A stretch of DNA of 64,000 nt. It comes from an uncultured Mucilaginibacter sp. (GTDB lineage Bacteria; Bacteroidota; Bacteroidia; Sphingobacteriales; Sphingobacteriaceae). Below the pieces are notes generated by a model, which saw only the letters and a program-made list of their open reading frames with translations, did no database searches and was not told the DNA's origin. Position 1 is the stretch's first letter. Each line of letters starts with the position of its first letter. The position numbers and the translations under genes are program-made. The DNA lies in NCBI RefSeq assembly GCF_946479965.1, contig NZ_CAMLHX010000005.1, positions 1-64,000 on the forward strand, read 5' to 3'. Below, piece by piece: positions 1-8,490 of the stretch.

Positions 1-1233
1 ATCCACGGTGTTCAATACCATATCAATACCCGGGCGTTTAGCCTGTACCTGCAGGCGTATGCTCATTTCGGGCTGTATGCTGATGATGAGCCTGTTTTGC
101 TGCCAGCTTTCGGCTGCTTCCTTAGGAAATACCAAATGCGGTACATCCCTGAATTGTATAGTTATAGTTGAGGCCGACTGGTGCATGCGTTTACCGGTAC
201 GTACATAAAACGGTACGCCGTGCCAGCGCCAGTTGTCTACAAAGAATTTTATGGCCGCAAAGGTCTCGGTGTTTGAGTTCGGATCAACCTTGCTCTCCTG
301 GCGGTACCCCGGTACTTCTTCACTCTGTATCCAGCCAGGTCCATACTGGCCCCTAACGGCAGACATACGCACATCCTCAGGCGTAAACGGACGCATCGCT
401 TTTAATACATCAACCTTGCGGTTACGCAACTCTTCTGCTTTAAAGCTATTGGGTGGTTCCATTGCTACAAAGCAAAGCAACTGCAACAGGTGATTCTGGA
501 TCATGTCGCGCAAAGCGCCGGATCCTTCATAGTAAGGACCGCGATCTGCCACGCCTAATTGCTCGGTAACGGATATTTGAACGTGCTCAATAAAATTACG
601 GTTCCATATTGGCTCCAGTATGGAGTTGGCAAAACGGAAGGCCATAATGTTCTGCACAGTTTCTTTTCCTAAATAATGGTCTATCAGGTAGATCTGACAA
701 TCATCATATAGGCTTGAAATTAATTTGTTCAGCTCCTGTGCCGATTCCAGATCGTGGCCAAAAGGTTTTTCAATTACCACGCGTACACGTTTCTTGTCCT
801 CGGCCAGTTTGGCTTTGGCAATGTTAGTGGCGATGATCGGGAAAAACTCAGGCGCTACAGCCAGGTAGTAAATTACATTGGCTTTAGTTTTCCACTCGGC
901 GTTATGGGCGTCAATACGTTTACCAAATTCTTTATACGTTTCAGCGTCTTTAGCGTCCGAAACCTGGTAATAAACATTTTTTATAAACTCATCCCATTTT
1001 GCCTGAACAGCTTTGCCGCTGCGCGAAAACTCGTTGATATCTTCCAGTAATTTTGTTCTGAATTCCTCGTCGGTCATTTTGGTACGACCGGTGCCGATTA
1101 TTGAGAACTTTTTAGGCATCCAGCCATCTAAAAACAAGTTATAGAGTGCGGGAGCCAGTTTGCGTGCGTTAAGGTCGCCTGTGCCACCAAAAATGATAAA
1201 TATAGTAGGGTCTGACGTTGCTTTTGAAGACAT
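1..1233 (-). CDS. zwf: Glucose-6-phosphate 1-dehydrogenase, C-terminus beyond window
   Basis: Oxidises glucose 6-phosphate to 6-phosphogluconolactone with NAD(P)+, the entry step of the oxidative pentose phosphate pathway, in the cytoplasm. Reading from ATG at 1233, the N-terminus carries the dinucleotide-binding GGTGDLNARKL motif at about residues 16-26. The family active-site signature DHYLGKE follows at about residues 185-191, with the catalytic base His in it. About 411 codons are visible of a family length near 500, so the C-terminal fifth lies left of the window; the frame is open to base 1. It is the most distal visible gene of the pentose phosphate operon, 27 bp after gnd. The 6-phosphogluconolactonase gene, often next to zwf, is not visible and may lie further left. 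Confidence 0.95.
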   Translation of the reverse strand, partial: MSSKATSDPTIFIIFGGTGDLNARKLAPALYNLFLDGWMPKKFSIIGTGRTKMTDEEFRTKLLEDINEFSRSGKAVQAKWDEFIKNVYYQVSDAKDAETYKEFGKRIDAHNAEWKTKANVIYYLAVAPEFFPIIATNIAKAKLAEDKKRVRVVIEKPFGHDLESAQELNKLISSLYDDCQIYLIDHYLGKETVQNIMAFRFANSILEPIWNRNFIEHVQISVTEQLGVADRGPYYEGSGALRDMIQNHLLQLLCFVAMEPPNSFKAEELRNRKVDVLKAMRPFTPEDVRMSAVRGQYGPGWIQSEEVPGYRQESKVDPNSNTETFAAIKFFVDNWRWHGVPFYVRTGKRMHQSASTITIQFRDVPHLVFPKEAAESWQQNRLIISIQPEMSIRLQVQAKRPGIDMVLNTVD

Positions 1234-1260
1234 AATTTTATAATTATTTCTTATTGATAA

Positions 1261-2682
1261 TTAATTTTTAGGCACCCATTGGGTATGGAAGGTTCCTTCC
1301 TTGCCTATCAATTCGTAAGTATGCGCGCCAAAATAATCGCGTTGTGCCTGTATCAGGTTTGATGGCATACGGCCGCTACGGAAAGCATCAAAATAGCTTA
1401 ATGATGCCGCGTAACATGGCGCGCTTATACCTGCCGCGGTAATTTTTGATACCACGGTACGGGCACCGCCTACGGCTCCCTTTACTTCGTTTGCAACACC
1501 GGCATCTAATAATAGATGAGATAGCTCAGGGTTAGCATTAAACGCGTTATAAATATCATTCAGGAAGATAGACCTTATTATACAGCCGCCTCTCCATATT
1601 TTAGATATCTCGGCAAGGTTTAAACCATAGTTAAACTCAGTAGATGCGCGGGTTAACATATGTATACCTTGCGAGTAGGTAATTATCATGTTGAAATAGA
1701 AAGCCTGCTCTAAAGCCGCAATAAACTCGGTGGTGTCAACATCCAGTTTAAGTTTATCCCCGCCATACAAATGCTCGGCTTTTACGCGCAATGCTTTGTA
1801 TTTAGACAGATCGCGCATGGCAACAGATGAATCTATGGTAGGCATTGGTGCCTGCAGGTCCATTGCTACTTGTGATGTCCATTTACCGGTACCTTTTGCA
1901 CGGGCCTCGTCTTTAATATCATCTAATAACAAATGATCTGCACCCGGTGCTTTGTATCGAAAAATGTCGCGGGTAACTTCAACCAGGAATGATTTTAACC
2001 TACCCTCGTTCCATTCGGTAAATATTTTTTCAATAGCTTGGTTATCCAGGCCCAAACCTTTTTTCAGTATCTCGTACGTTTCTGCCAATAATTGCATTAC
2101 ACCGTATTCAATACCGTTATGCACCATTTTAACAAAGTTACCTGCCGAACCTGTGCCACAATAAGTAACACAAGGCTCGCCATCTACTTTGGCTGCTATA
2201 GATTCAAAAATTGGTTTTACAACATTGTATGCTTCTTTGTCACCACCCGGCATCATGCTCGGGCCACGACGAGCGCCTTCTTCACCGCCCGATACACCCA
2301 TGCCAAAAAAGTGGATGCCCTTGCTGTTAAGGTATTCAAAACGGCGGTTTGTATCTGTGTAATAAGTATTGCCACCATCAATAACAAGGTCTCCCTTTTC
2401 AATAAGCGGCAGTAGTTCTTCTATAACATCATCAACAATTTTACCGGCAGGCACCAGCATCATAATGGCGCGTGGGCTTTTCAGGCTCGCTACAAATTCC
2501 TTTATATCGCTAAAACCCTTAAGGTTGCCATTGGTGCTTTCTTTTTCTAATTGTTCGCCCTTAGATGCGTCTTTATCAAATCCTGCTCCCTTCACGCCAT
2601 GATCTCCCATGTTCAGCAGCAGGTTGCGACCCATTACCCCTAAACCGATCATACCGAAATCAAATTTTTCTGGTGTGCTCAT
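1261..2682 (-). CDS. gnd: 6-phosphogluconate dehydrogenase, decarboxylating
   Basis: Converts 6-phosphogluconate to ribulose 5-phosphate and CO2 with reduction of NADP+. The 473-residue length is typical of the long (E. coli-type) family. Visible motifs are the Rossmann loop GLGVMGRNLLLNMGDHG at about 13-29, IDGGNTYYTDT near 100, the substrate-binding GVSGGEEGARRGPSMMPGG near 130-148, and KMVHNGIEYG near 185 with the catalytic Lys and Asn. It sits between the HAD gene (2 bp gap) and zwf (27 bp gap), so it is almost surely co-transcribed with both. Nothing unusual in the sequence. Confidence 0.97.
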   Translation of the reverse strand: MSTPEKFDFGMIGLGVMGRNLLLNMGDHGVKGAGFDKDASKGEQLEKESTNGNLKGFSDIKEFVASLKSPRAIMMLVPAGKIVDDVIEELLPLIEKGDLVIDGGNTYYTDTNRRFEYLNSKGIHFFGMGVSGGEEGARRGPSMMPGGDKEAYNVVKPIFESIAAKVDGEPCVTYCGTGSAGNFVKMVHNGIEYGVMQLLAETYEILKKGLGLDNQAIEKIFTEWNEGRLKSFLVEVTRDIFRYKAPGADHLLLDDIKDEARAKGTGKWTSQVAMDLQAPMPTIDSSVAMRDLSKYKALRVKAEHLYGGDKLKLDVDTTEFIAALEQAFYFNMIITYSQGIHMLTRASTEFNYGLNLAEISKIWRGGCIIRSIFLNDIYNAFNANPELSHLLLDAGVANEVKGAVGGARTVVSKITAAGISAPCYAASLSYFDAFRSGRMPSNLIQAQRDYFGAHTYELIGKEGTFHTQWVPKN

Positions 2683-2684
2683 TT

Positions 2685-3308
2685 TTACTTGTTGTTGTTT
2701 TCTTCTTTTAGTTGTTGTAGTATTTTTTTTGTTGACTCCAGGTCGGTGTGCTGAAACGCACGTATGCCTAGCCGCTGCGCAGCGTGAACAAACATTATCC
2801 TGTCGTCAAAATAAACGCATTGATCAGGTGATGCCTGCGCTATGCCCATGGCCAGTTGCCATATACCCGGATCGGGTTTGCGCATCCGCACTTCGCACGA
2901 TGAAACAAAGGCGTCAAAAAACTCGTGGAGTTTAAATTTCTTTACGCGGTAATCATTCAGCTCTTTACCCTCGTTATTAACAGAAATAACCCGGAAGCCG
3001 CAGCCGCGTTTCCATTCTTTGAGCCACTGTAGTGTTGGCAGCTCAACAGATCTGGAATAAATAAAAGCCTTAAAATCCTCTTTCGTAAAATCGCGGGATT
3101 GCGTAAATACCACCCGGTCCAGGTACTCATCAAGGGTTATGCTGCCAATTTCATATACATTAAAAATAAAATTGTGCAGCTCGTTTACCTCTTCATAACT
3201 CAGCCCGAATTTCTCACAGGCCAGCTTACGCGATTCATTTCCCCAGCCATTACTAAGCATAACGCCCCCGATATCAAAAAGGAGGATCTTAAGGTTGTTT
3301 TGTTCCAT
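2685..3308 (-). CDS. HAD-superfamily phosphatase, YihX/sEH-like
   Basis: A 207-residue HAD subfamily IA hydrolase. Motif I is FDIGGVMLSNGW at about residues 11-22, with the nucleophilic Asp followed by Gly at the +2 position, where most HAD phosphatases have a second Asp. The same D-x-G variant occurs in E. coli YihX, an alpha-glucose-1-phosphatase. Motif II is VISVNNEG, and motif III/IV is RKPDPGIW followed by YFDDR. It lies 2 bp upstream of gnd and 12 bp downstream of tal, inside the sugar-phosphate operon, so a sugar phosphate substrate is a reasonable inference. A house-cleaning role on damaged pathway intermediates is an alternative. The substrate cannot be read from the sequence. Confidence 0.85.
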   Translation of the reverse strand: MEQNNLKILLFDIGGVMLSNGWGNESRKLACEKFGLSYEEVNELHNFIFNVYEIGSITLDEYLDRVVFTQSRDFTKEDFKAFIYSRSVELPTLQWLKEWKRGCGFRVISVNNEGKELNDYRVKKFKLHEFFDAFVSSCEVRMRKPDPGIWQLAMGIAQASPDQCVYFDDRIMFVHAAQRLGIRAFQHTDLESTKKILQQLKEENNNK

Positions 3309-3320
3309 TAGCGAGGCTAA

Positions 3321-4412
3321 TTAAACTTTGCTTTTTTGAGCTTCAATAGCGTTCAATAGCTTTTCAAACGGCGCGTTGAATTTTTCAACACCTTCATCCT
3401 CTAATTGCTGGGTTAAAGCATGGATATCAATACCCGCAGCTGCTAAATCGTCCAGTATTTTTGTTGCTTTATCCAGGTCTTGCTCTAAAGTATTTGCAGC
3501 AACACCATGATCACGGAATGCTTCAATTGTTTCCAAAGGAACGGTATCAACAGTATCCGGACCGATCAAAGCCTCAACATATTTTGTGTCTTTAAACGCA
3601 GGGTTTTTGCTGCTTGTGCTTGCCCAAAGTAAACGTTGTGGCTGCGCGCCTTTGGCAGCTAATTTTTCCCAACGTTCGCCGCTGAATACGCGTTTGTAAA
3701 TTTCGTAAGCTTTTTTTGCTGATGCGATAGCAACCTCGCCTTTGTATTCGCCTAAGCCTTTTGCGTCTAACAACGGATCAACCAAAACATCAATACGGCT
3801 CAAAAAGAAGCTCGCTACTGATGATATGTGCGAAATGTTATGACCGGCAGCCAAATGCTCTTCTAAGCCTTGGATGTAGGCGTTAGCTACTTCTTCGTAA
3901 CGTGGTAAACCGAACAATAAAGTAACGTTAATGTTGATGCCTTGCGCGATAGATTTGCGGATAGCATCTAAACCCGGTTGTGTTCCAGGGATCTTGATCA
4001 TTACGTTTTCGCGGTCAACTTGTTTCCAAAGCAATTTAGCTTGCTCAAAAGTTTCTTCGCCTTTTAATGCTAAGAACGGAGATACCTCTAAAGATACATA
4101 ACCATCAACTTTATTGCTTTCTACGTAAAGGTCTTTAAACAGATCGCAAGCAGTTTGAATGTCTTTTATAGCTAAACCGAAGAAAACCTCTTCAGTAGTT
4201 CTTTTTCCGTCAGATAGCTCGGCAATATCACCATCGTACATATCGCTGCTGCTGATGGCTTTTTCAAAAATGGCAGGGTTTGAAGTTACACCTCTAACAC
4301 CGTCATTATCAATTAATGATTTTAATCTGCCGTCGCCGATAAAGCCACGGTCAATAAAGTCCAGCCATATGCTTTGGCCGAAACTGTGTATTTTTTTTAC
4401 GTTATTTTCCAT
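3321..4412 (-). CDS. tal: Transaldolase, long (mycobacterial-type) form
   Basis: Transfers a dihydroxyacetone unit between sedoheptulose 7-phosphate and glyceraldehyde 3-phosphate in the non-oxidative pentose phosphate pathway. The 363-residue length matches the long transaldolase subfamily rather than the ~220-residue MipB/TalC type. Visible motifs are GVTSNPAIFEKAI near 39-51, the Schiff-base lysine in MIKIPGT near 138-144, INVTLLFG near 160, and a Ser-rich stretch ISSVASFFLSRID near 195. It lies between rpiA (about 100 bp upstream) and the HAD gene (12 bp downstream). Confidence 0.95.
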   Translation of the reverse strand: MENNVKKIHSFGQSIWLDFIDRGFIGDGRLKSLIDNDGVRGVTSNPAIFEKAISSSDMYDGDIAELSDGKRTTEEVFFGLAIKDIQTACDLFKDLYVESNKVDGYVSLEVSPFLALKGEETFEQAKLLWKQVDRENVMIKIPGTQPGLDAIRKSIAQGININVTLLFGLPRYEEVANAYIQGLEEHLAAGHNISHISSVASFFLSRIDVLVDPLLDAKGLGEYKGEVAIASAKKAYEIYKRVFSGERWEKLAAKGAQPQRLLWASTSSKNPAFKDTKYVEALIGPDTVDTVPLETIEAFRDHGVAANTLEQDLDKATKILDDLAAAGIDIHALTQQLEDEGVEKFNAPFEKLLNAIEAQKSKV

Positions 4413-4515
4413 TATTTACTATGTTTTTATTTAATCAATTGGTTTATAAAACCGTCAATAAGCGTACCGCAATGGCGCTACATAAGTCATCTTCTTTAAA
4501 GATGACTTTAATTTG

Positions 4516-5214
4516 TTACGCCACTAATATCTCGGCGGGCTGGTTCTGAAAAAGTCCGCTTTCAATAACACCGGCAATGCATTTAATTTTAAACTCCATG
4601 TCAACATCAATATGCTCAAACCTTACATCAAGTATCAGGTTGCCGTTTTCTGATATGATAGGGCCATCTTTACCTGTAGCAGGGCGTAACACAATTTCGG
4701 TAGCGCCAAGCTTTTTAAGGCCGGCTTCTGCCACCATTAAAGCTGATGGAAAAACCTCAACCGGAACCGGGAACTTTGAACCTATTTTATCAACTAATTT
4801 ACTGTCATCAACAATAATATAGTTGCGTGCGCTGGCTGTCATTATCAGCTTCTCTTTAAACATGGCACCGCCACGGCCTTTAATTAAGTGCTTGTTAGGG
4901 TCAACCTCATCTGCACCATCAAAATACCAGTCGGGCCGGTACTCAAACAGCGAAGTTGTTGGGATGCCCAGTTTGCTACATGTTAGGGCAATTTCAACCG
5001 AGGTTGGTATAGCCAGAACGTTCAGTTTTTCGGCCTTTATTTTTTCACCGATTGCCAGCAGCGCCAGGTACGAGGTTGAACCGGAACCCACGCCGATAAT
5101 GTCGCCATCTTTTACCTTGGCGGCAATCTGATCAGCTACCTTTTGCTTGCTTTCGCGATTGCTTATGGTGGCGTTCCAGGCCAGATTTTTTAGTATGTCG
5201 CTATTCCAATCCAT
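4516..5214 (-). CDS. rpiA: Ribose-5-phosphate isomerase A
   Basis: Interconverts ribose 5-phosphate and ribulose 5-phosphate. The 232-residue protein has the RpiA landmarks: GVGSGSTS at about 42-49 (phosphate loop), YFDGADEVDPN near 92-102 with the catalytic Asp pair, LIKGRGGAMFKEK with the active-site Lys/Glu region, and VPVEVFP near 148. It lies between tkt and tal on the same strand. The ~75 bp between rpiA and tkt is mostly an inverted repeat, and ~100 bp separate it from tal, so partial internal termination or transcript processing is possible. Confidence 0.95.
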   Translation of the reverse strand: MDWNSDILKNLAWNATISNRESKQKVADQIAAKVKDGDIIGVGSGSTSYLALLAIGEKIKAEKLNVLAIPTSVEIALTCSKLGIPTTSLFEYRPDWYFDGADEVDPNKHLIKGRGGAMFKEKLIMTASARNYIIVDDSKLVDKIGSKFPVPVEVFPSALMVAEAGLKKLGATEIVLRPATGKDGPIISENGNLILDVRFEHIDVDMEFKIKCIAGVIESGLFQNQPAEILVA

Positions 5215-5220
5215 TTTTTA

Positions 5221-5290
5221 TGAGATTTGAGATGTTAGATATGAGATGTGAGACAAGAAATCTCACGTCTCATATCTCAATACTCATATC
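5221..5290. repeat. Imperfect inverted repeat of GAGATnT units between tkt and rpiA
   Basis: Two arms rich in the unit TGAGATnTGAGA face each other around a short loop near 5256-5262. The left arm runs about 5222-5255 and the right arm about 5261-5290. The right arm reaches the tkt stop codon. The composition and 7-bp periodicity match the low-complexity dispersed inverted repeats seen elsewhere in this window. In the operon transcript it would form a long hairpin between tkt and rpiA, which could stabilise or attenuate the message; that effect is an inference. Confidence 0.7.
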
Positions 5291-7287
5291 TACAAAAGCT
5301 TTTTAGCTTTTGCCACAGCGTTATCAACAGTAAAGCCGAAGTATTTGTACAATTCGTCTGCCGGGGCCGACTCGCCAAATGTTTCCATGGCTAAAATATC
5401 ACCTTCGTCTGTAGTATATTTATGCCAGCCCATTGGTGAAGCCATTTCAATAGCTAAACGTTTTTTCAATGTTTTAGGGAACACGCTTTCTTTGTAAGCA
5501 GCGTCTTGTTTCTCAAACAACTCCCATGATGGCATACTTACCACACGTGAAGCAATACCTTCTTCGGCTAACTTAGCTTGCGTATCCATTGCCAATGCAA
5601 CTTCAGAGCCTGTTGCGATCAAGATCAATTGAGCGTTTTCAGCGTCAGAAAGCACGTAAGCGCCTTTTTCAAGGTTTGATGCCTTAGCATATTTATCCTG
5701 ATCTAAAACAGGTAATGCCTGGCGGGTGAAGATCAATACAGTTGGGCCACCTTTTTTCTCAACGGCAACGCGCCATGCGTGTGCAGTTTCGTTAGCGTCG
5801 GCCGGGCGGATAATTGTTACGTTAGGGATAGAGCGCAAAGAAGCTAATTGCTCAATTGGCTGGTGGGTTGTACCATCCTCGCCCAAACCTATACTATCGT
5901 GGGTATAAACAAATATCGGGCTGATCTTCATAATGGCTGCCAAACGGATCGGCGGGCGCATGTACTCAGAGAACATCAGGAAGGTAGCACCGAAAGGCTT
6001 AATACCCTTGGTCAATGCCAAACCGTTCAATGCAGAACCCATAGCATGCTCGCGGATACCGAAGTGGAAGTTACGGCCTGTACGATCTTCTGATGTAAAT
6101 GAAGTTGATTCTTTTAAAGTAGTTTCTGTTGATGGAGCTAAATCTGCTGCACCACCTATCAGGTTAGGGAAGCTGCCCGCAATAGCGTTCAACACTTTGC
6201 CTGATGCCTGGCGGGTAGCTAATTTAGTGCCGCCGGCAAATACAGGCAATTTATCTAACCAGCCTGCCGGTAATTCGTCTTTGGCTGCTGCTTCGTACTC
6301 AGCTGCTAATTCAGGGAATTTAGCTGCGTAATCAGCAAATAATTTTTTCCAGCTTTCTTCAACGGCTATGCCTCTTGCACCAATTTTACCGTAATATTCA
6401 GTAACTTCAGCAGGTACGTTAAATGATTTTTCGGTATCAAAACCAAAGAATTCTTTAACTAACTTGATCTCGTCTGCACCCAGTGGTGAACCGTGTGAAC
6501 CTGCAGTACCCGATTTGTTAGGGCTACCATAAGCGATCAATGAACGAACACGGATCAATGATGGTTTTTGTTTTTCAGCCTTAGCGTTAGTTAAAGCCAG
6601 TTGTAACGCGTGAATATCATTCGCATCTTCAACAGCCTGTACATGCCAGCCGTATGAACGGAAACGCGCGTCAACATCTTCGTTAAAAGTAATGTCTGTG
6701 CTGCCTTCTATTGAGATCTTGTTATCGTCATAAACATAAATGATGTTGCCTAACTCCAGGTGGCCTGCTAATGAAGCAGCCTCGGCAGTAACACCTTCCA
6801 TTAAATCGCCGTCTGAGCAGATAGCGTAAACGTGGTAATCAAAAAGGTTAAAGCCTGGTTTGTTGTAACGGGCAGCTAAGTGTTTTTGACCGATAGCAAA
6901 ACCAACACCATTGGCAAAGCCCTGGCCCAACGGACCGGTTGTAACGTCAACACCAGGAGCCAAACCATATTCAGGGTGGCCCGCAGTTTTGCTGTGCAGC
7001 TGACGAAAGTTTTTAATATCATCTAAAGAAAGATCATAACCTAACAGATGTAAAAAGCTGTACTGTAAAATACAAGCGTGACCTGCAGAAAGTATAAACC
7101 TGTCGCGGTTAGCCCAATCAGGGTTTTTAGGGTTAAAGTTGATAAACTCTTTCCATAATACGTGGCCTACAGGTGCAAGCGCCATAGCGGTACCCGGGTG
7201 GCCCGAATTGGCTTTCTGAACAGCATCAGCCGATAATATCCTTACGGTATCTATGGCTAATTTTTCAATGTTTTGATTTGAACTCAT
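5290..7287 (-). CDS. tkt: Transketolase
   Basis: Thiamine-diphosphate enzyme that moves two-carbon units between sugar phosphates. The 665-residue full-length protein has the N-terminal SGHPGTAMALAP motif near 28-39, the ThDP/Mg-binding CSDGDLMEGVTAEAASLAG near 157-175 with DDNKISIEG downstream, and RFREHAMG-type sequence FGIREHAMGSALNG near 400 containing the catalytic Glu. It is the second gene of the operon, 31 bp downstream of ppgk. Confidence 0.97.
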   Translation of the reverse strand: MSSNQNIEKLAIDTVRILSADAVQKANSGHPGTAMALAPVGHVLWKEFINFNPKNPDWANRDRFILSAGHACILQYSFLHLLGYDLSLDDIKNFRQLHSKTAGHPEYGLAPGVDVTTGPLGQGFANGVGFAIGQKHLAARYNKPGFNLFDYHVYAICSDGDLMEGVTAEAASLAGHLELGNIIYVYDDNKISIEGSTDITFNEDVDARFRSYGWHVQAVEDANDIHALQLALTNAKAEKQKPSLIRVRSLIAYGSPNKSGTAGSHGSPLGADEIKLVKEFFGFDTEKSFNVPAEVTEYYGKIGARGIAVEESWKKLFADYAAKFPELAAEYEAAAKDELPAGWLDKLPVFAGGTKLATRQASGKVLNAIAGSFPNLIGGAADLAPSTETTLKESTSFTSEDRTGRNFHFGIREHAMGSALNGLALTKGIKPFGATFLMFSEYMRPPIRLAAIMKISPIFVYTHDSIGLGEDGTTHQPIEQLASLRSIPNVTIIRPADANETAHAWRVAVEKKGGPTVLIFTRQALPVLDQDKYAKASNLEKGAYVLSDAENAQLILIATGSEVALAMDTQAKLAEEGIASRVVSMPSWELFEKQDAAYKESVFPKTLKKRLAIEMASPMGWHKYTTDEGDILAMETFGESAPADELYKYFGFTVDNAVAKAKKLL

Positions 7288-7318
7288 TTCTTTTTTTTAT
7301 TATTTATTGTCAGGTGAT

Positions 7319-8053
7319 TTACTTTTTTGATGATTTGGGTTTTGCATCGGTAGCCCAAAGCCTGGCACCGCCTTTTATGCCGTCTTTATTGGATACTATG
7401 GTCATATTATCATCCAGCTTTATAGTAAGCAAACGCGAATTACCGCCGCCAATGTATAAATGATCATAATTGAACACAGTTTTTAAGGTTTTGAAAACAC
7501 GTTTCATCCTTAGGTTCCATTTCTTTTTTCCTATTTTCTCCAGTTCTGCGTCGCCCATATAGGCGTCGTAGTCTTTTGTTTTTGTTATGGGGTGGTGCGC
7601 TACTTCCAGGTGAGGCAGCAATACGCCATCAAGCACTAAAGCAGTACCAAAGCCTGTACCCAAAGTTACAACCATTTCAAGCCCTTTGCCTGCTGTAACG
7701 CCAAGGCCCTGCATATCGGCATCGTTAACTACGCGGGCCGGTTTGCCAAGCTCTTTTTCCAGGCGCTCGCCCAGCTTGTAGCCTTGCCAGGCTTTATCGT
7801 CAAGATTTGGAGCGGTACCCACTATGTTATCGCGCACATATCCCGGAAAGCCAACAGAGATGCGATCAAACGAAATATCTTTGATCAGTTCTTTAATAGC
7901 TTTTATAATATTATCCGGATTGGCAGGCAGCGGGGTGTCAGTTTTTATATAGTCACTCAGCATATTGCCGTTTTTATCCAACACGGTGGCTTTAACATGG
8001 GAGCCGCCTATGTCAATGGCAAGAATTTTAAGCTGAGACGAGGTAGTCTTCAT
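7319..8053 (-). CDS. ppgk: ROK-type polyphosphate glucokinase-like kinase
   Basis: A 244-residue ROK-family sugar kinase most like the PpgK branch that phosphorylates glucose with polyphosphate or ATP. The phosphate-binding motif ILAIDIGGSHVKATVLD is at about residues 10-26, followed by VGFPGYV, the catalytic-region NDADMQGLG and VTLGTGFGTALV. A late YIGGGNSR carries the adenosine/phosphate loop. The open frame extends upstream to 8209, but the ATG at 8053 (MKTTSSQ) fits the family N-terminus. The extra ~50 residues look like translated leader, and a candidate -7 box sits 14 bp before this start. Being first in the pentose phosphate operon, it would supply glucose 6-phosphate to zwf. Polyphosphate use is inferred from family resemblance. 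Confidence 0.85.
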   Translation of the reverse strand: MKTTSSQLKILAIDIGGSHVKATVLDKNGNMLSDYIKTDTPLPANPDNIIKAIKELIKDISFDRISVGFPGYVRDNIVGTAPNLDDKAWQGYKLGERLEKELGKPARVVNDADMQGLGVTAGKGLEMVVTLGTGFGTALVLDGVLLPHLEVAHHPITKTKDYDAYMGDAELEKIGKKKWNLRMKRVFKTLKTVFNYDHLYIGGGNSRLLTIKLDDNMTIVSNKDGIKGGARLWATDAKPKSSKK

Positions 8054-8067
8054 AACTGTATGGAAGG

Positions 8068-8101
8068 CAAAAGTAACATGTATTTTGTTAATATGTAACA
8101 A
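8068..8101 (-). promoter_or_regulatory. Candidate Bacteroidota promoter for the ppgk-zwf operon
   Basis: On the minus strand a TACTTTTG box (8068-8075) matches the -7 consensus TAnnTTTG, with a TTG at 8099-8101 at the upper end of the allowed -33 spacing (23 bp). The predicted transcription start near 8062 lies a few bases before the ppgk ATG at 8053. This supports the shorter ppgk start. Confidence 0.4.
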
Positions 8102-8388
8102 TCTTAACGTCAATAAATCATCACCTGCGCCAAATAATTTTGCTAAATCGTTTTTCTGATACCGTGGGGGCACTTTTTTGAGAAAAAAACATTGAAAATT
8201 TTTTTTCAAAAGGCGAAAAATAATTATGAATTTGGTCTAAAAAGTGCCTTTGCAATCGATAACATAGGCATAAAAGTATGTTTTAGATCATAAAAAAACG
8301 AAAGCGTACATTGTACACACTGCCACTTTGTTTTTACCGCGTATAATGCAGCACTAATTACCGTGTAAATTCAGGTTAAAAGGGCCGC
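8102..8388. other. Intergenic stretch with no gene seen
   Basis: This AT-rich stretch lies between the ppgk leader and the terminator of the response regulator gene. A longer reading frame continues from ppgk to 8209, but it has no plausible start context or family match. I see no RNA gene, conserved riboswitch shape or small ORF with a convincing start. Confidence 0.5.
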
Positions 8389-8423
8389 TAAAAAAATAAA
8401 GCCTCCCCGTGGGAGAGGGAGGC
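8389..8423 (-). terminator. Intrinsic terminator after the NarL-type regulator
   Basis: A 7-bp GC stem (GCCTCCC at 8401-8407 pairing with GGGAGGC at 8417-8423) closes a 9-base loop. Reading the minus strand, it is followed by a T-rich tract (complement of 8389-8400). It lies about 70 bp after the stop codon of the regulator at 8491. Confidence 0.8.
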
Positions 8424-8490
8424 TTTGCAGGGCCGGGTGTTACTTTAAAATAACAACCAGTATCAATTAAGATCAGTTAATTTTTGCTTG

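Noticed and set aside
1..1233. Possible frame break in zwf near the DHYLGKE motif
   Set aside because: Re-reading with exact line lengths shows the motif in the same frame as the ATG and the left edge; no frameshift.
5848..6331. Open frames opposite the transketolase gene
   Set aside because: They are antisense to strongly conserved transketolase motifs and look like codon-bias shadows.
8054..8209. N-terminal extension of the ppgk product from an upstream start at 8209
   Set aside because: The extra residues do not match the ROK family and would place the promoter box inside the gene.
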